The position numbers and the translations under genes are program-made. From the NCBI GenBank assembly GCA_016716475.1, contig JADJWG010000002.1:1426001-1490000 (forward strand): a stretch of DNA of 64,000 nucleotides. The letters are read 5' to 3'. Below the pieces are notes generated by a model that made no database searches, was not told the DNA's origin, and saw nothing but the letters and a program-made list of their open reading frames with translations. This DNA comes from Phycisphaerales bacterium. GTDB taxonomy: Bacteria > Planctomycetota > Phycisphaerae > UBA1845 > Fen-1342. Shown one piece after another: positions 51,542 through 62,106 of the stretch (positions are counted from its first letter, which is position 1; each line of letters starts with the position of its first letter).

Positions 51542-52504
51542 TTACGGCCGTTGCCAGCCGGCACCACTTGCACCCTTCAGAACCTGCACCCGATTGTTCC
51601 CGGAATCGAGCACGAAGAGCTGGTCGCGCGGCCCGACACTGACGGACCATGGGTATGCCAGTTCACCCGGCCGGCGACCGGCAGAGCCCCAGGTGCCAAG
51701 TGAGCGTCCCGCCCGATCGAAGCGCTGAATGCGGCTGTTCCCGTATTCCGCCACCACGAGTGTACCGTCCGCGAGCCAGTCGAGCCCATAGGGAAAACGC
51801 ATTTGTCCCGGTGCCCGGCCGCTCTGGCCAAAGGCGGCGAGAAACTCGCCGCTGCGGGTGAAACTGCAGATCCGATGATTGCACGAGTCCGCCACCCAGA
51901 GCACCCCCTCCCGGTCGAACACAAGCGCTTGCGGCCGTTGCAACTCGCCCGGACCATTACCCGGCTGCCCGAAGCTGAAGAGGTAGTCCCCCTCCGGGCT
52001 GAATTTACTGATGCGGTCATTGCCGCCGTACTCGCCGACAAAGATGAAACCGTCGGCATCCACGGCGACATCCGTCGGCATGATGAACTGACCCGGACCA
52101 CGGCCGCGTTGCCCGCCCATCATGCGGACGAGCGTGCCGTCCGGCTCGTAGATCGCGACGCGGGCGTAGTGCGTATCGGCGATGTAGATGCGCCCGTCCG
52201 GCCCCATGCCGAAGCCCGTCGGCTTGCCGGCGGCCACCTCCGGCATGGTCCACTCGCGCACAAACTCCCCGGTGGCGGTGAGTACCTGGATTCTGCCGAC
52301 CTTATCGACCACGTAGTAGAGGCCGTCGAGTCCAACGAACGACGCCCGGGGATAGCTGAACTCTACCGGTCCGAGTCCGGTGCGCCCGAAGATCCGGAGC
52401 ACCGTGCTCGCGCCGGGCGACTGGCCGCGTTCTTCGCAGCCGCCCACCATCCAGGATGCGGCCAGGAGCAAGGCAACTCTCAGACCGCCTCTGAACCGCG
52501 ACAT
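51542..52504 (-). CDS. NHL-repeat lipoprotein
   Basis: 320 residues. The lipoprotein signal GGLRVALLLAASWMVGGC ends with the lipid-attached Cys near 24; a start at 52525 is also possible. The rest is a six-bladed NHL-type beta-propeller: repeats such as GDYLFSFGQPGNGPGELQRP, SNHRICSFTRSGEFLAAFG, DGTLVVAEYGNSRIQRFD and DQLFVLDSGNNRVQVLK. Each blade has the GxGxxxFxxPxxVAVD-like core. NHL propellers bind ligands or act as scaffolds. It lies 130 bases downstream of the double-VWA gene and on the same strand, so it may be part of that unit, though I cannot show it. Confidence 0.82.
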   Translation of the reverse strand: MSRFRGGLRVALLLAASWMVGGCEERGQSPGASTVLRIFGRTGLGPVEFSYPRASFVGLDGLYYVVDKVGRIQVLTATGEFVREWTMPEVAAGKPTGFGMGPDGRIYIADTHYARVAIYEPDGTLVRMMGGQRGRGPGQFIMPTDVAVDADGFIFVGEYGGNDRISKFSPEGDYLFSFGQPGNGPGELQRPQALVFDREGVLWVADSCNHRICSFTRSGEFLAAFGQSGRAPGQMRFPYGLDWLADGTLVVAEYGNSRIQRFDRAGRSLGTWGSAGRRPGELAYPWSVSVGPRDQLFVLDSGNNRVQVLKGASGAGWQRP

Positions 52505-52561
52505 TTGATCCAGTCCAATGGCCATGGGACACCGCGCACGCGCCGACCCACATTGCGTCGG

Positions 52562-53020
52562 TTATGTGCCAGGCAGACGCGGCAGCGGCAGCTTCAACCC
52601 GGACGGGCTGCTCTCCGTGCCGTACACCTTGTCCCGCACGCGATGGATCGCGTCAAGCAGCGCCTCCGGGCTGATCGGAGGTTCCAACCGTGCGAGCAGT
52701 TCGCCGCTCGGCCCGATCAGCACGATCGCCGGAACCAGGTCGACACCCCACTGCTCCGCAAATGGCAGGTAGGCATCGTAGTCAAGTTGGACACACACCA
52801 GACGGTCGGCTTCGGCGCGTACTTCCGCATCCGCCAGCACTCGCTCCTCAAACCGCGTGCATGCCACCGAGTACCAGCTTCGGAAATACACCAGCGTGAT
52901 CGCACTTCGCTCACGGGCGCGATAGTGTGCTTCCTGGTACGGCCGAGGGTCCCACTTCGGGCCCGCCGTGCAGCCAGCAAGGCCGATACAGAACAGGCCG
53001 GACAGCAGCAAGACTGCCAT
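52562..53020 (-). CDS. Thioredoxin-fold lipoprotein without the CxxC motif
   Basis: 152 residues from an ATG that lacks a clear ribosome-binding site; a GTG at 53122 after GGAGG, five bases upstream, would add about 34 residues, so the start is uncertain. MAVLLLSGLFCIGLAGC is a lipoprotein signal peptide with Cys17 as the anchor. After a Pro/Tyr linker comes a thioredoxin-like core: SAITLVYFRSWYSVACTRFE (where CxxC would be, SVAC keeps only the second Cys), and the cis-Pro region GVDLVPAIVLIGPSGELL. So it is unlikely to be a dithiol oxidoreductase. It lies near a redoxin gene on the same strand. Confidence 0.65.
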   Translation of the reverse strand: MAVLLLSGLFCIGLAGCTAGPKWDPRPYQEAHYRARERSAITLVYFRSWYSVACTRFEERVLADAEVRAEADRLVCVQLDYDAYLPFAEQWGVDLVPAIVLIGPSGELLARLEPPISPEALLDAIHRVRDKVYGTESSPSGLKLPLPRLPGT

Positions 53021-53234
53021 CCGGCCCAGCGTACGTCGGTCGTGAGAGCGGATCAGCGGAAGCTCAGCAACGCATGCCAAGGCGGGGTTAGCGCTTGTTC
53101 TCGCAGCGGCGAAGAACTTCACTCCCACCTCCCAGCGTCGCACCGTACTTCAAAACCATCCCCACTTACCCTGCCCCCTGGTAGACAGGCCGGGAAAGGG
53201 GCGTTCTGCAACGGAATCTCAACCCGCCCCCCTA

Positions 53235-53255
53235 CCCCGCCCTGACAGGGAGGGG
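53235..53255. repeat. Solo CCCTCCC-type palindrome, related to the DUF559 repeats
   Basis: A ten-base stem with one mismatch around a single central A (CCCCGCCCTG, A, CAGGGAGGGG), followed by AGGGTCTGGGA. The hairpin core is the same as in the two repeats around the DUF559 gene, but the 32-base tail is only partly conserved and no DUF559 gene is present. It sits 16 bases beyond the stop codon of the redoxin gene. Confidence 0.5.
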
Positions 53256-53271
53256 AGGGTCTGGGAAACTC

Positions 53272-53901
53272 CTAGTACTTGACCGTGCAACCCCAGGGGC
53301 GCGTCTCGGCCACGGGTACTTCCTTGCCGTCGAGCGCGGCCTGAATCGCGTCATCCACGTAGTTCCGGACTTCGGAAGCTTCCTTGTTTCCGTGCTGGTC
53401 GTTGTGCAGCGCGCCGGCGTACACGAGCTTGCCCTTGGCGATCACGAACACATGCGGCGTGACCTTGGCGTCATAGCGGCGGCCGACCGCGCCATCATTG
53501 TCCATCAGGATCGTCTTGAAGGGCAGTTCCTTGTCCTTGATGTACTTCACATTCTCTTCGGCCTTCCGAGTACGCGTGCTCTCGATCGGCATCCAGATCA
53601 CGTCCTTGTCGGCGTATTTCTTCACCAGCTCCTTCACGTGCGGAATCGACCGGATCACCCACGGGCACTCCTGGTTGGTCCACTCGAGCACGACCACCTT
53701 GTCCTGATGGTCGGAAAGCTTCCATTCCGTGCCACAGCAACCCTTTAGCGTGAAGTCCGGCGCAGCTTCGCCCACCTTCGCGGTCTTCGGCGCCTCATCT
53801 TTCTTCCCATCGTCCTTCTTCGCGCCTTCCTGCGCGAACACGACCCCACCCGCCAGCAACCCAAAGGTCAGCAGCGCCAATAGCTTACGCTCGATTTGCA
53901 T
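53272..53901 (-). CDS. Exported redoxin-domain protein
   Basis: 209 residues with a signal peptide LLALLTFGLLAGGVVFAQ and a Lys/Asp-rich linker. The thioredoxin-fold redoxin core is APDFTLKGCCGTEWKLSD, VVVLEWTNQECPWVIRSIPH (where the active Cys sits in ECPWV), and VTPHVFVIAKGKLVYAGAL with the cis-Pro. The C-terminus PWGCTVKY provides a further Cys. Similar proteins are single-Cys or atypical alkyl-hydroperoxide-reductase/TlpA-like redoxins in Planctomycetes exported proteins. Periplasmic thiol chemistry is likely, target unknown. Confidence 0.8.
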   Translation of the reverse strand: MQIERKLLALLTFGLLAGGVVFAQEGAKKDDGKKDEAPKTAKVGEAAPDFTLKGCCGTEWKLSDHQDKVVVLEWTNQECPWVIRSIPHVKELVKKYADKDVIWMPIESTRTRKAEENVKYIKDKELPFKTILMDNDGAVGRRYDAKVTPHVFVIAKGKLVYAGALHNDQHGNKEASEVRNYVDDAIQAALDGKEVPVAETRPWGCTVKY

Positions 53902-54010
53902 GGAATCAGTCTCCTCACCAAAATGCGTCTCGGCTCAAGGTCGATTGTAGCCCGCTGCGCACACATCGCCAGTGCGGACCGTCGATCTCACCGCTGAATG
54001 GGCTGAGCGC

Positions 54011-54922
54011 ATGTGCACTTTTGACTCCGTACCCGAGAGTGAACTCGCTGAAGCGCTGCCGCTGCTGCTCGCACCACCCGAGATCCCCGGCGGCGCCCCC
54101 GCGGCGGCGGTGCGGCAGTTCCGCACTTACCTGGCTGACAGTCCCATGACGTGGTGGGGCCTGCGCTGCGGTCCTTCTACCGCACCGCGGGCGATCGTAG
54201 GCGCACTGCTGTTACCCGGCCGGACTGCCATCCTGCTGCTGCCCCAGCCCCACGCGCCCGGAATCGCTCCCAGGTTGCAGTCGAAAATTGTCCACGCGGC
54301 CCTCGAGCAGCTTGCCGCACACGCATTGCATTACGTCCAGGCGTTGGTCGAACCGCACTCGGCCGGACGCAGGGAGTTGCTGGTGCAATCGGGCTTCCGT
54401 CATCTGACCCGGCTGATCTACCTGGAACGCGACGCTACTTATCCGTGGGTCGACGAACCTGATCCGGCCCGGGCGGAGTGGCAGAACTTTACCCCCGCCG
54501 CGGCCACGGTATTCACCGAGGTCATTCAACAGACATACGAAGCCAGTGAAGACTGTCCGGAACTCTCAGGGCTGCGGCCGATGGAGGACGTACTCGCCTC
54601 GCACAAGGCGTCCGGGCGCTTCGTGCCCGCACTGTGGGAAATCGTGCGTGTCGAGGGCGCGGCGGCCGGCTGCCTCTTGTTGGCGGAACTCCCGCAGGCA
54701 ACCGCACTTGAGGTCGTGTACATGGGTGTCGTCCCGTCGTTTCGCGGCCGCGGTGTAGGCGACCTGCTGCTGCGCCGTGCGCTGGCACAGTGCCGCGCAC
54801 GCCGTGTGCGGCAACTCACGCTGGTCGTCGACGCCCGCAACACACCCGCAAGGCGACTGTATGCGCGCTTCGGTTTACAGCCCGTGACAGAGCGCGACGC
54901 GTGGCTCAAAACGTGGTCGTAA
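54011..54922 (+). CDS. GNAT-family N-acetyltransferase, two-domain
   Basis: 303 residues from the ATG at 54011; a GTG at 53972 would add 13. The C-terminal 110 residues are a GNAT domain: VVYMGVVPSFRGRGVGDLLLRRALAQC is the acetyl-CoA (R/QxxGxG/A) loop, and DARNTPARRLYARFGLQPV follows. The N-terminal 170 residues form a second, diverged GNAT-like part (LLLPQPHAPGIAPRLQSKIV, VQSGFRHLTRLIYLERDA) without the CoA loop. Two-domain GNATs include ribosomal-protein and antibiotic acetyltransferases. The substrate is unknown. It is transcribed toward dnaA, whose control region starts 54 bases after its stop. Confidence 0.72.
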   Translation: MCTFDSVPESELAEALPLLLAPPEIPGGAPAAAVRQFRTYLADSPMTWWGLRCGPSTAPRAIVGALLLPGRTAILLLPQPHAPGIAPRLQSKIVHAALEQLAAHALHYVQALVEPHSAGRRELLVQSGFRHLTRLIYLERDATYPWVDEPDPARAEWQNFTPAAATVFTEVIQQTYEASEDCPELSGLRPMEDVLASHKASGRFVPALWEIVRVEGAAAGCLLLAELPQATALEVVYMGVVPSFRGRGVGDLLLRRALAQCRARRVRQLTLVVDARNTPARRLYARFGLQPVTERDAWLKTWS

Positions 54923-54975
54923 GCGGCGCGCGGCGCCCGCCGGTGTCCGACCTGTGGACGCTTGCCGGGACAGAC

Positions 54976-54984
54976 TGTGGATAA
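54976..54984. promoter_or_regulatory. DnaA box upstream of dnaA
   Basis: TGTGGATAA is the exact complement of the consensus DnaA box TTATCCACA. It lies 217 bases before dnaA. A near match, TGTGGACGC, is at 54953. Function could be autoregulation of dnaA or an initiation-related site. Confidence 0.65.
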
Positions 54985-55053
54985 GCTGTGAATGACGGAT
55001 TTTTTTGTGTGCTTCAGCGATTGCGAATACGCGGCTTACGCGCATGTGTGTCT

Positions 55054-55078
55054 ACGCAATGAGAACCGGTCATTGCGT
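55054..55078. promoter_or_regulatory. Nine-base inverted repeat in the dnaA leader
   Basis: ACGCAATGA, seven bases, TCATTGCGT: a perfect inverted repeat about 120 bases before dnaA. It may be an operator or an RNA hairpin. No T tract follows. Confidence 0.5.
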
Positions 55079-55200
55079 CGTTCTCGGACGCGCGGTATCA
55101 TGCCCCTCACGATTGTGTTAGCGGGAAAGGCAACGCTCGATGACCGCCGCTTAACGTTTCGTTTTTCCGTTCGATAGAAGCAGGCGCCCCGAGGTGAACC

Positions 55201-56598
55201 GTGGAAGAACCGGTGGTGGAGAAGGTCTGCGCCATTCGTGAACAAGTCGCCCAACGGGTCGGTGCCAACCCGTACCGCACGTGGTTCGGTGGCTCGACGC
55301 ACTTTCAACTGACGGGGGACCGCCTCGATGTCACCGTCGCCAACGCCTTCATCGGCAATTGGATCACTTCGCGCTTCATGAATGACCTGGTCGCGGCTAC
55401 GCGGGATGTGGTGGGCGGCGATCCGAGTGTCGCCATCTGCGTCGCGGCCGACAGCAGCGCGGGCGCTCGCGACGCCCCCGAAGGACCGGCGAGCCCTGCG
55501 CCCATGATGCGCGCGCATCCACCCCCGACGGCCGAGGTCATACTCCGGCGGGAACTGGAGGACTTCGTCGTCGGCCCCTCGAACGAGCTCGCATTCTCGG
55601 TCGCCAATGCCGTCGCGCGCGCCCCCGGCGAGGCCTTCAAGCACCTGGTCATTCACGGCGGCTCCGGCCTCGGCAAGACACACCTGTTGCAGGGGCTCTG
55701 CAATGCACTCACGCGCCGGCACCCGTCGCTGCACTGGTGCTATCTCTCCGGCGAGGAGTTCACCAACGAGTTCATCTACGCGGTCAAGGCCAACCGCCTG
55801 GACGCGTTTCGCAAGCGCTTCCGGCAAGTGGACCTGCTCGTCATCGACGACATCCACTTCCTGGCAAACAAGAAAGGCACGCAAGACGAGTTCCAGCATA
55901 CCTTCGACGCCATCGACGCCTCGGGGAAGGCCGTCGTGCTCTCGTCTGACACGCACCCGCGCAGCATCAGCTCGCTCAGCGAGAAGTTGCTCGATCGCAT
56001 GATCGCAGCCATGATCGTGCGCATCGATCCGCCGGATTACCACACCCGCCGCGAAATCCTCCGCCGGCGGGCCCGCAGCATGCTCGTGACGCTCCCGGAC
56101 GACGTGCTCGATTTCGTCGCCCGGCACGTAACGCGCAACGTCCGCGAGCTGGAAGGGACGCTCTACAAGCTGGCCGCGATCGCATCACTCATGAAGGAGC
56201 CCCTCGGACTCGACCTCGCACGCCGTGCCGTCGAGGATTACGTGTCGGCGATGCGGCCCACCGATGCCCCCGCAATCGAGCGGATGGTAGCGGCCCATTT
56301 CGGGGTAACTCGCGATGCGCTGCATTCCCGTTCACGTGACCGCAACGTGACTACGGCGCGCAGCATCGCCATGTATCTGATCCGGAAACACACGCGTCTC
56401 AGTCTTCCTGAAATCGGGCGCCTGCTCGGCAACAAGCAACATTCCACCGTGTTGATGGCCGTGCGACGTATCGATGAACTGCTGAACCGTGATGGCGCGG
56501 TCGCGTGGAAGACGCCGGCCGGGCCACGCAGTGTGCCGGGCCGCGAACTGCTCGAGGAGCTTGAGCAGCGCCTCGCACTCGGGCCCGACGCGCACTAG
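55201..56598 (+). CDS. dnaA: Chromosomal replication initiator DnaA
   Basis: 465 residues from a GTG after GAGGTGA. Domain I (to about 75) has NPYRTWFGGSTHF; a variable linker follows. Domain III is the AAA+ ATPase: Walker A GGSGLGKTHL (about 153-162), Walker B VDLLVIDDIHFL (Asp216-Asp217), and the arginine finger region SSLSEKLLDRMIAAMIV. Domain IV, the DNA-binding region, has NVTTARSIAMYLIRKHTRLSL and EIGRLLGNKQHSTVLMAVRRI. Complete and of normal length. The upstream DnaA box and hairpin suggest self-regulation. The downstream neighbours are not dnaN or gyrB; a phosphatase gene follows. Confidence 0.95.
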   Translation: MEEPVVEKVCAIREQVAQRVGANPYRTWFGGSTHFQLTGDRLDVTVANAFIGNWITSRFMNDLVAATRDVVGGDPSVAICVAADSSAGARDAPEGPASPAPMMRAHPPPTAEVILRRELEDFVVGPSNELAFSVANAVARAPGEAFKHLVIHGGSGLGKTHLLQGLCNALTRRHPSLHWCYLSGEEFTNEFIYAVKANRLDAFRKRFRQVDLLVIDDIHFLANKKGTQDEFQHTFDAIDASGKAVVLSSDTHPRSISSLSEKLLDRMIAAMIVRIDPPDYHTRREILRRRARSMLVTLPDDVLDFVARHVTRNVRELEGTLYKLAAIASLMKEPLGLDLARRAVEDYVSAMRPTDAPAIERMVAAHFGVTRDALHSRSRDRNVTTARSIAMYLIRKHTRLSLPEIGRLLGNKQHSTVLMAVRRIDELLNRDGAVAWKTPAGPRSVPGRELLEELEQRLALGPDAH

Positions 56599-56618
56599 CG
56601 CGCCCCCGGCGTCAACGG

Positions 56619-56638
56619 CGGCGGCATGGAGGCCGCCG
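56619..56638. terminator. GC hairpin after dnaA
   Basis: A seven-base stem (CGGCGGC with GCCGCCG) around a six-base loop lies 20 bases after dnaA. The following sequence is only moderately T-rich, so it is a weak intrinsic terminator candidate. Confidence 0.35.
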
Positions 56639-56802
56639 ACCGTTTCCTTCCTCCCCTGCCCCCCCGCGCTACCCCCAACGACACGAATGGACAGAAGCCG
56701 ACGAACCCACCCCGCACTTGGGCAGCGCTGCGATATAATGGCGGAGTGCACCTGGAAACTCGTGCCGGTGCACGGTGACCGACGTTCAGGATCGCTCGGG
56801 CA

Positions 56803-58434
56803 ATGACACCCAATCTGGTCGTACGCAATCCGGATGGCTCGACCCGTTCCATCCCCGTGTCCCGCAAACCGATCACGGTGGGACGCGCGGAGACGTGCGA
56901 CATCGTGCTACCCTTCGATCATGAGGTCTCGCGTGAACACGCGCGGGTCTGGCTTGACGAACAGAGTCGCATCCTCGTCCAGGACTACCGTTCCAAGAAC
57001 GGCACGCGCGTCGACGGCGGCGATCCGTTCCACAACGCGGTCCGCGCCGCCCGGCACAGTATCCGCATCGGCGAGTACGAACTCGAAATCGTCCACCCTA
57101 AGCCGTGGGTGCGCCACGAGTCGGAGGGCGTGGCGTTCACCCCTGACACCGCTACCGACAATACGCAGTTTTTCCCCTCGACGCGCGGCCTCGACCTCAA
57201 CCAGCAGCGCCTTGCCCTGCTCATGAGTCTCACCGAGCGTATCGGCGGCGCATTCGAGCTCAAACAAATGCTCGAACAGGCCCTCGATGCCTGTTGTGAG
57301 GCACTCGGTTTTGAACGCGGCCTGCTCGCGCTCAAGACCCAGCGCGGCGAGCCCGAGCTGCCCATCACCCGCAACGTGCAGCGCGATGAAACCGGCGCCT
57401 TCAAGATCAGCCGCACGCTGATCAACAAAGCCCTCGTCGAGGGTCAGCGCGCCGTCGTCAACAACCCCGCCGTGGACCTGGCCGACAATCTCAGCGAGAG
57501 TCTCGTCCGCTTCCCGATCTGTTCCGCCCTGTGCGTCCCCATCATGCACCGGGAACAGATTCTCGGGGTGGTTTACGGTGATCGCACCACCCACGGCACC
57601 ACCTACAGTGGTGAAGACGTCGACTTCCTCGCCGCCATCGCTCGCCAGGTCGGTGTGGGGATCGAGAACCTGCGCCTCTTCCAGTCCCAGCTTGACATGG
57701 AGCGCATGCGCCATGAACTCGCGCAGGCGCGCATCATCCAGCAACGGCTGTTGCCGGATTCCCCGCTCCTCGCCGGACGCATCGCCCTCGCCGGCCACAA
57801 CGAACCCTCCGCGGCCGTTGGTGGTGACTATTTCGACTATTTCCCGCTGGCCGACGGCCAGATCGGCTTCACCGTCGCCGACGTCACCGGCCACGGACTC
57901 GCCGCCGCTCTCATCATGGCCAACCTGCAGGCCGCGGTGCGCGTCGCTCTTACGCCCGACGCACCGCTCCCCGAGATCGTTGGGCGCCTCAACGACCTGA
58001 TCTGCCGCAACACCGAGGCCTCGACTTTCATCACTGGCATCTTTGGCCGCATCTGTGCGGAAACCGGGGTGGTCGAGTACGTCAACGCCGGACACCCGGC
58101 CCCCCTGCTCATCCGCGGCCAGCGGGTCGCCCCGGATCTCGACGGGTTTGCGCTGCCGCTGGGCATCGAGCCCGACGAACGGTACACGCTGCGCCGCATC
58201 GAGCCCGACGGCGAGCTGCGCGCCGCCCTCTTCTACACGGATGGTCTGATCGAAGCGCAGGATGCCCAGGGTGCCCTGTTGCATGTCGAGCCGGTGGTCG
58301 AAGCGCTCGCCGGCCTGCGTTCGTGGGCACCCGACCAGCTTCTGCGGCACACGCTCGGCCTGGTCAAGCGACACCTGGCCGGCCGAAACAACGCCGACGA
58401 CCTCACCCTGCTCGGCCTGCAGTACAAGACCTGA
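56803..58434 (+). CDS. FHA-GAF-PP2C (RsbU-type) serine phosphatase
   Basis: 543 residues. The N-terminal FHA phosphothreonine-binding domain is at 1-95 (KPITVGRAETCDIVLPFDHE, VSREHARVWLD, RSKNGTRVDG). A GAF domain occupies about 140-285 (ALDACCEALGFERGLLAL, SALCVPIMHREQILGVVYGD). The PP2C/RsbU domain runs from about 310: EPSAAVGGDYFDYFPLADGQ, VADVTGHGLAAALIMANL, VEYVNAGHPAPLLIRGQRV and LFYTDGLIEAQDAQG, with the metal-binding Asp residues intact. RsbU-like enzymes dephosphorylate anti-sigma-antagonist or other regulators in partner-switching systems; here the FHA and GAF parts suggest phospho-signal and small-molecule input. No anti-sigma partner is adjacent. It is the gene after dnaA, 204 bases on. 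Confidence 0.9.
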   Translation: MTPNLVVRNPDGSTRSIPVSRKPITVGRAETCDIVLPFDHEVSREHARVWLDEQSRILVQDYRSKNGTRVDGGDPFHNAVRAARHSIRIGEYELEIVHPKPWVRHESEGVAFTPDTATDNTQFFPSTRGLDLNQQRLALLMSLTERIGGAFELKQMLEQALDACCEALGFERGLLALKTQRGEPELPITRNVQRDETGAFKISRTLINKALVEGQRAVVNNPAVDLADNLSESLVRFPICSALCVPIMHREQILGVVYGDRTTHGTTYSGEDVDFLAAIARQVGVGIENLRLFQSQLDMERMRHELAQARIIQQRLLPDSPLLAGRIALAGHNEPSAAVGGDYFDYFPLADGQIGFTVADVTGHGLAAALIMANLQAAVRVALTPDAPLPEIVGRLNDLICRNTEASTFITGIFGRICAETGVVEYVNAGHPAPLLIRGQRVAPDLDGFALPLGIEPDERYTLRRIEPDGELRAALFYTDGLIEAQDAQGALLHVEPVVEALAGLRSWAPDQLLRHTLGLVKRHLAGRNNADDLTLLGLQYKT

Positions 58435-58522
58435 CCCGGACACCCCGTTCTACTCTGCGAGGTTCCCCGGCGCCCCCCCGCCGTTTGACCCAGGAGCGCG
58501 GTGCCACGGGGTCCGTTCACAC

Positions 58523-58822
58523 TCAGGCCGCCGCGGGGAAAGCCAGCCAGTCTCTCCGGGGATCGAAGATGCGCTGGCCACAGGTGGCACAGTAACGCGG
58601 GCGGGTGGGGCCACGCTCGGCAGGCCAATGCCCGCAGTTCTCGCACCGCTCGGGCTCCTCGGTGTTGCGCATGAATTCCTCGTAGCGCCATCGCTCCCTG
58701 CGGTCGGCACGCTGGAGCAGCCAGGTGAGCAAGCTCCCAACCACAAACAGGAGCAGGATGCCGCCCAGGTAGATACTCATGACGACGATGACGGCGTACA
58801 GCCCTTCGGAGATGGCTAGCAT
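58523..58822 (-). CDS. Small membrane protein with a zinc-ribbon
   Basis: 99 residues from the ATG ending at 58822, eight bases after GGGAG; the ATG at 58837 is less well placed. One or two hydrophobic helices cover residues 5-40 (VIVVMSIYLGGILLLFVVGSLLTWL). A zinc-ribbon-like cluster follows: CENCGHW and CATCGQRIFDPRRDW, four Cys in two CxxC pairs. No close family is recognised. Its 3' end is 88 bases from the convergent phosphatase gene. Confidence 0.65.
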   Translation of the reverse strand: MLAISEGLYAVIVVMSIYLGGILLLFVVGSLLTWLLQRADRRERWRYEEFMRNTEEPERCENCGHWPAERGPTRPRYCATCGQRIFDPRRDWLAFPAAA

Positions 58823-58964
58823 GGACCAACTCCCCATTACCTGTACCTGTCAGATTAGCAGTCTCGTGGCCGCCGACCAAGCGGATATTCCCCTGGAATG
58901 TCCGGAGCTCCGCCCGGTTATGCCGTGGGCCGCAGGCGTCGGCGCACCATGGACGCCCAATCAC

Positions 58965-59657
58965 TTAACCTGCGTCAGGTGCAGCACTTCGCCGCGTGAC
59001 GCCCAGCAGGAACCCCAGGACAATCGCGAGCAATGCTGCGACAAAGACGCGCCACTCCGGAGGCAGCGAGTAGTTGAACGTCTGTGCCGCGGTCCAGAAC
59101 AGCAGGGTCTTCGGCAGGAACAGCAGCAGAAGCTGGGTGTCCGCCTGGCGTGCATAGGCCCCAAGACTCCAGGTCCGACCGCCGTTGGCAATCACGAAGT
59201 CACAATAGTTGTGGGTGACCATCATGCCCCAACCATACATCCCCAGGCCGTTGAGCCAGAAGCTCTTCGAGAAAGCCAGCCAAAGCGCCGACGAGACTCC
59301 CGGGACGTGTTGCGCCCAGAGCCCCGCGGCGACCAGCCCCTCCACCGCGAACGAGAACGCGGGAAACGCGACTGCAAACCACAGGCCGAACAGGCCCCAA
59401 ACCAAAGCGCGCGGTAGCGGCCGTCCGAGGTGCCAGGTACCTGCGGTCAGACGCTGTTTGAGGAGTTCGCCGAAAGTGCCGAGGAAGAAGAGCTTCACGA
59501 AGCCAGCGAGGAACGGATGCGCCCGCGTCAGTTCGGCGAACAAGCCGGGCCAACCCAGCGCGAACGTGACGACGGCCACCGATCCCGACAGGAACACGCC
59601 AACGGTCGCCACGCTGCCACGCTGCACCGCACTCGCAGACCGCCTCCCAGCGCTCAT
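58965..59657 (-). CDS. Integral membrane protein of unknown function
   Basis: 230 residues from an ATG ending at 59657; the frame is open further upstream but overlaps the transporter gene and has no domain content. Four to five hydrophobic segments. A string that looks conserved is FLAGFVKLFFLGTFGELLKQ, followed by WHLGRPLPRALVWGLFGLWF, and MYGWGMMVTHNYCDFVIANG near the middle. The Glu/Lys, Trp and Tyr in these segments are unusual in lipid helices. I do not recognise the family. It directly follows the POT transporter on the same strand with a 71-base gap, so it may belong to the same unit. Confidence 0.6.
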   Translation of the reverse strand: MSAGRRSASAVQRGSVATVGVFLSGSVAVVTFALGWPGLFAELTRAHPFLAGFVKLFFLGTFGELLKQRLTAGTWHLGRPLPRALVWGLFGLWFAVAFPAFSFAVEGLVAAGLWAQHVPGVSSALWLAFSKSFWLNGLGMYGWGMMVTHNYCDFVIANGGRTWSLGAYARQADTQLLLLFLPKTLLFWTAAQTFNYSLPPEWRVFVAALLAIVLGFLLGVTRRSAAPDAG

Positions 59658-59728
59658 CGCCGCTCGACTCCACTCTGTTCGCAGCCACAGCGCCACCGCG
59701 CAGACGACAGCACGTGCCTGCCGCGCCG

Positions 59729-61933
<2,205 letters not shown>

Positions 61934-62106
61934 GGGCGCCTCTCCGAAAAGGGGACCAGGGACCGATGCACGGACGTATGAACACTCGCTCGCGGCGCGG
62001 AGCATACCGCATTCTGAACTCCGCTACGACGGTCACCGCTGAGACGTCGCCGCAGCCGCCCACCGCGGGTAGGATGATGCCAAACCCGCGACCACCGAGG
62101 TGCACC

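Noticed and set aside
53972..54010. dnaN-gyrB-type replication cluster next to dnaA
   Set aside because: Neighbours are a GNAT gene and a phosphatase; nothing resembles dnaN, recF or gyrB.
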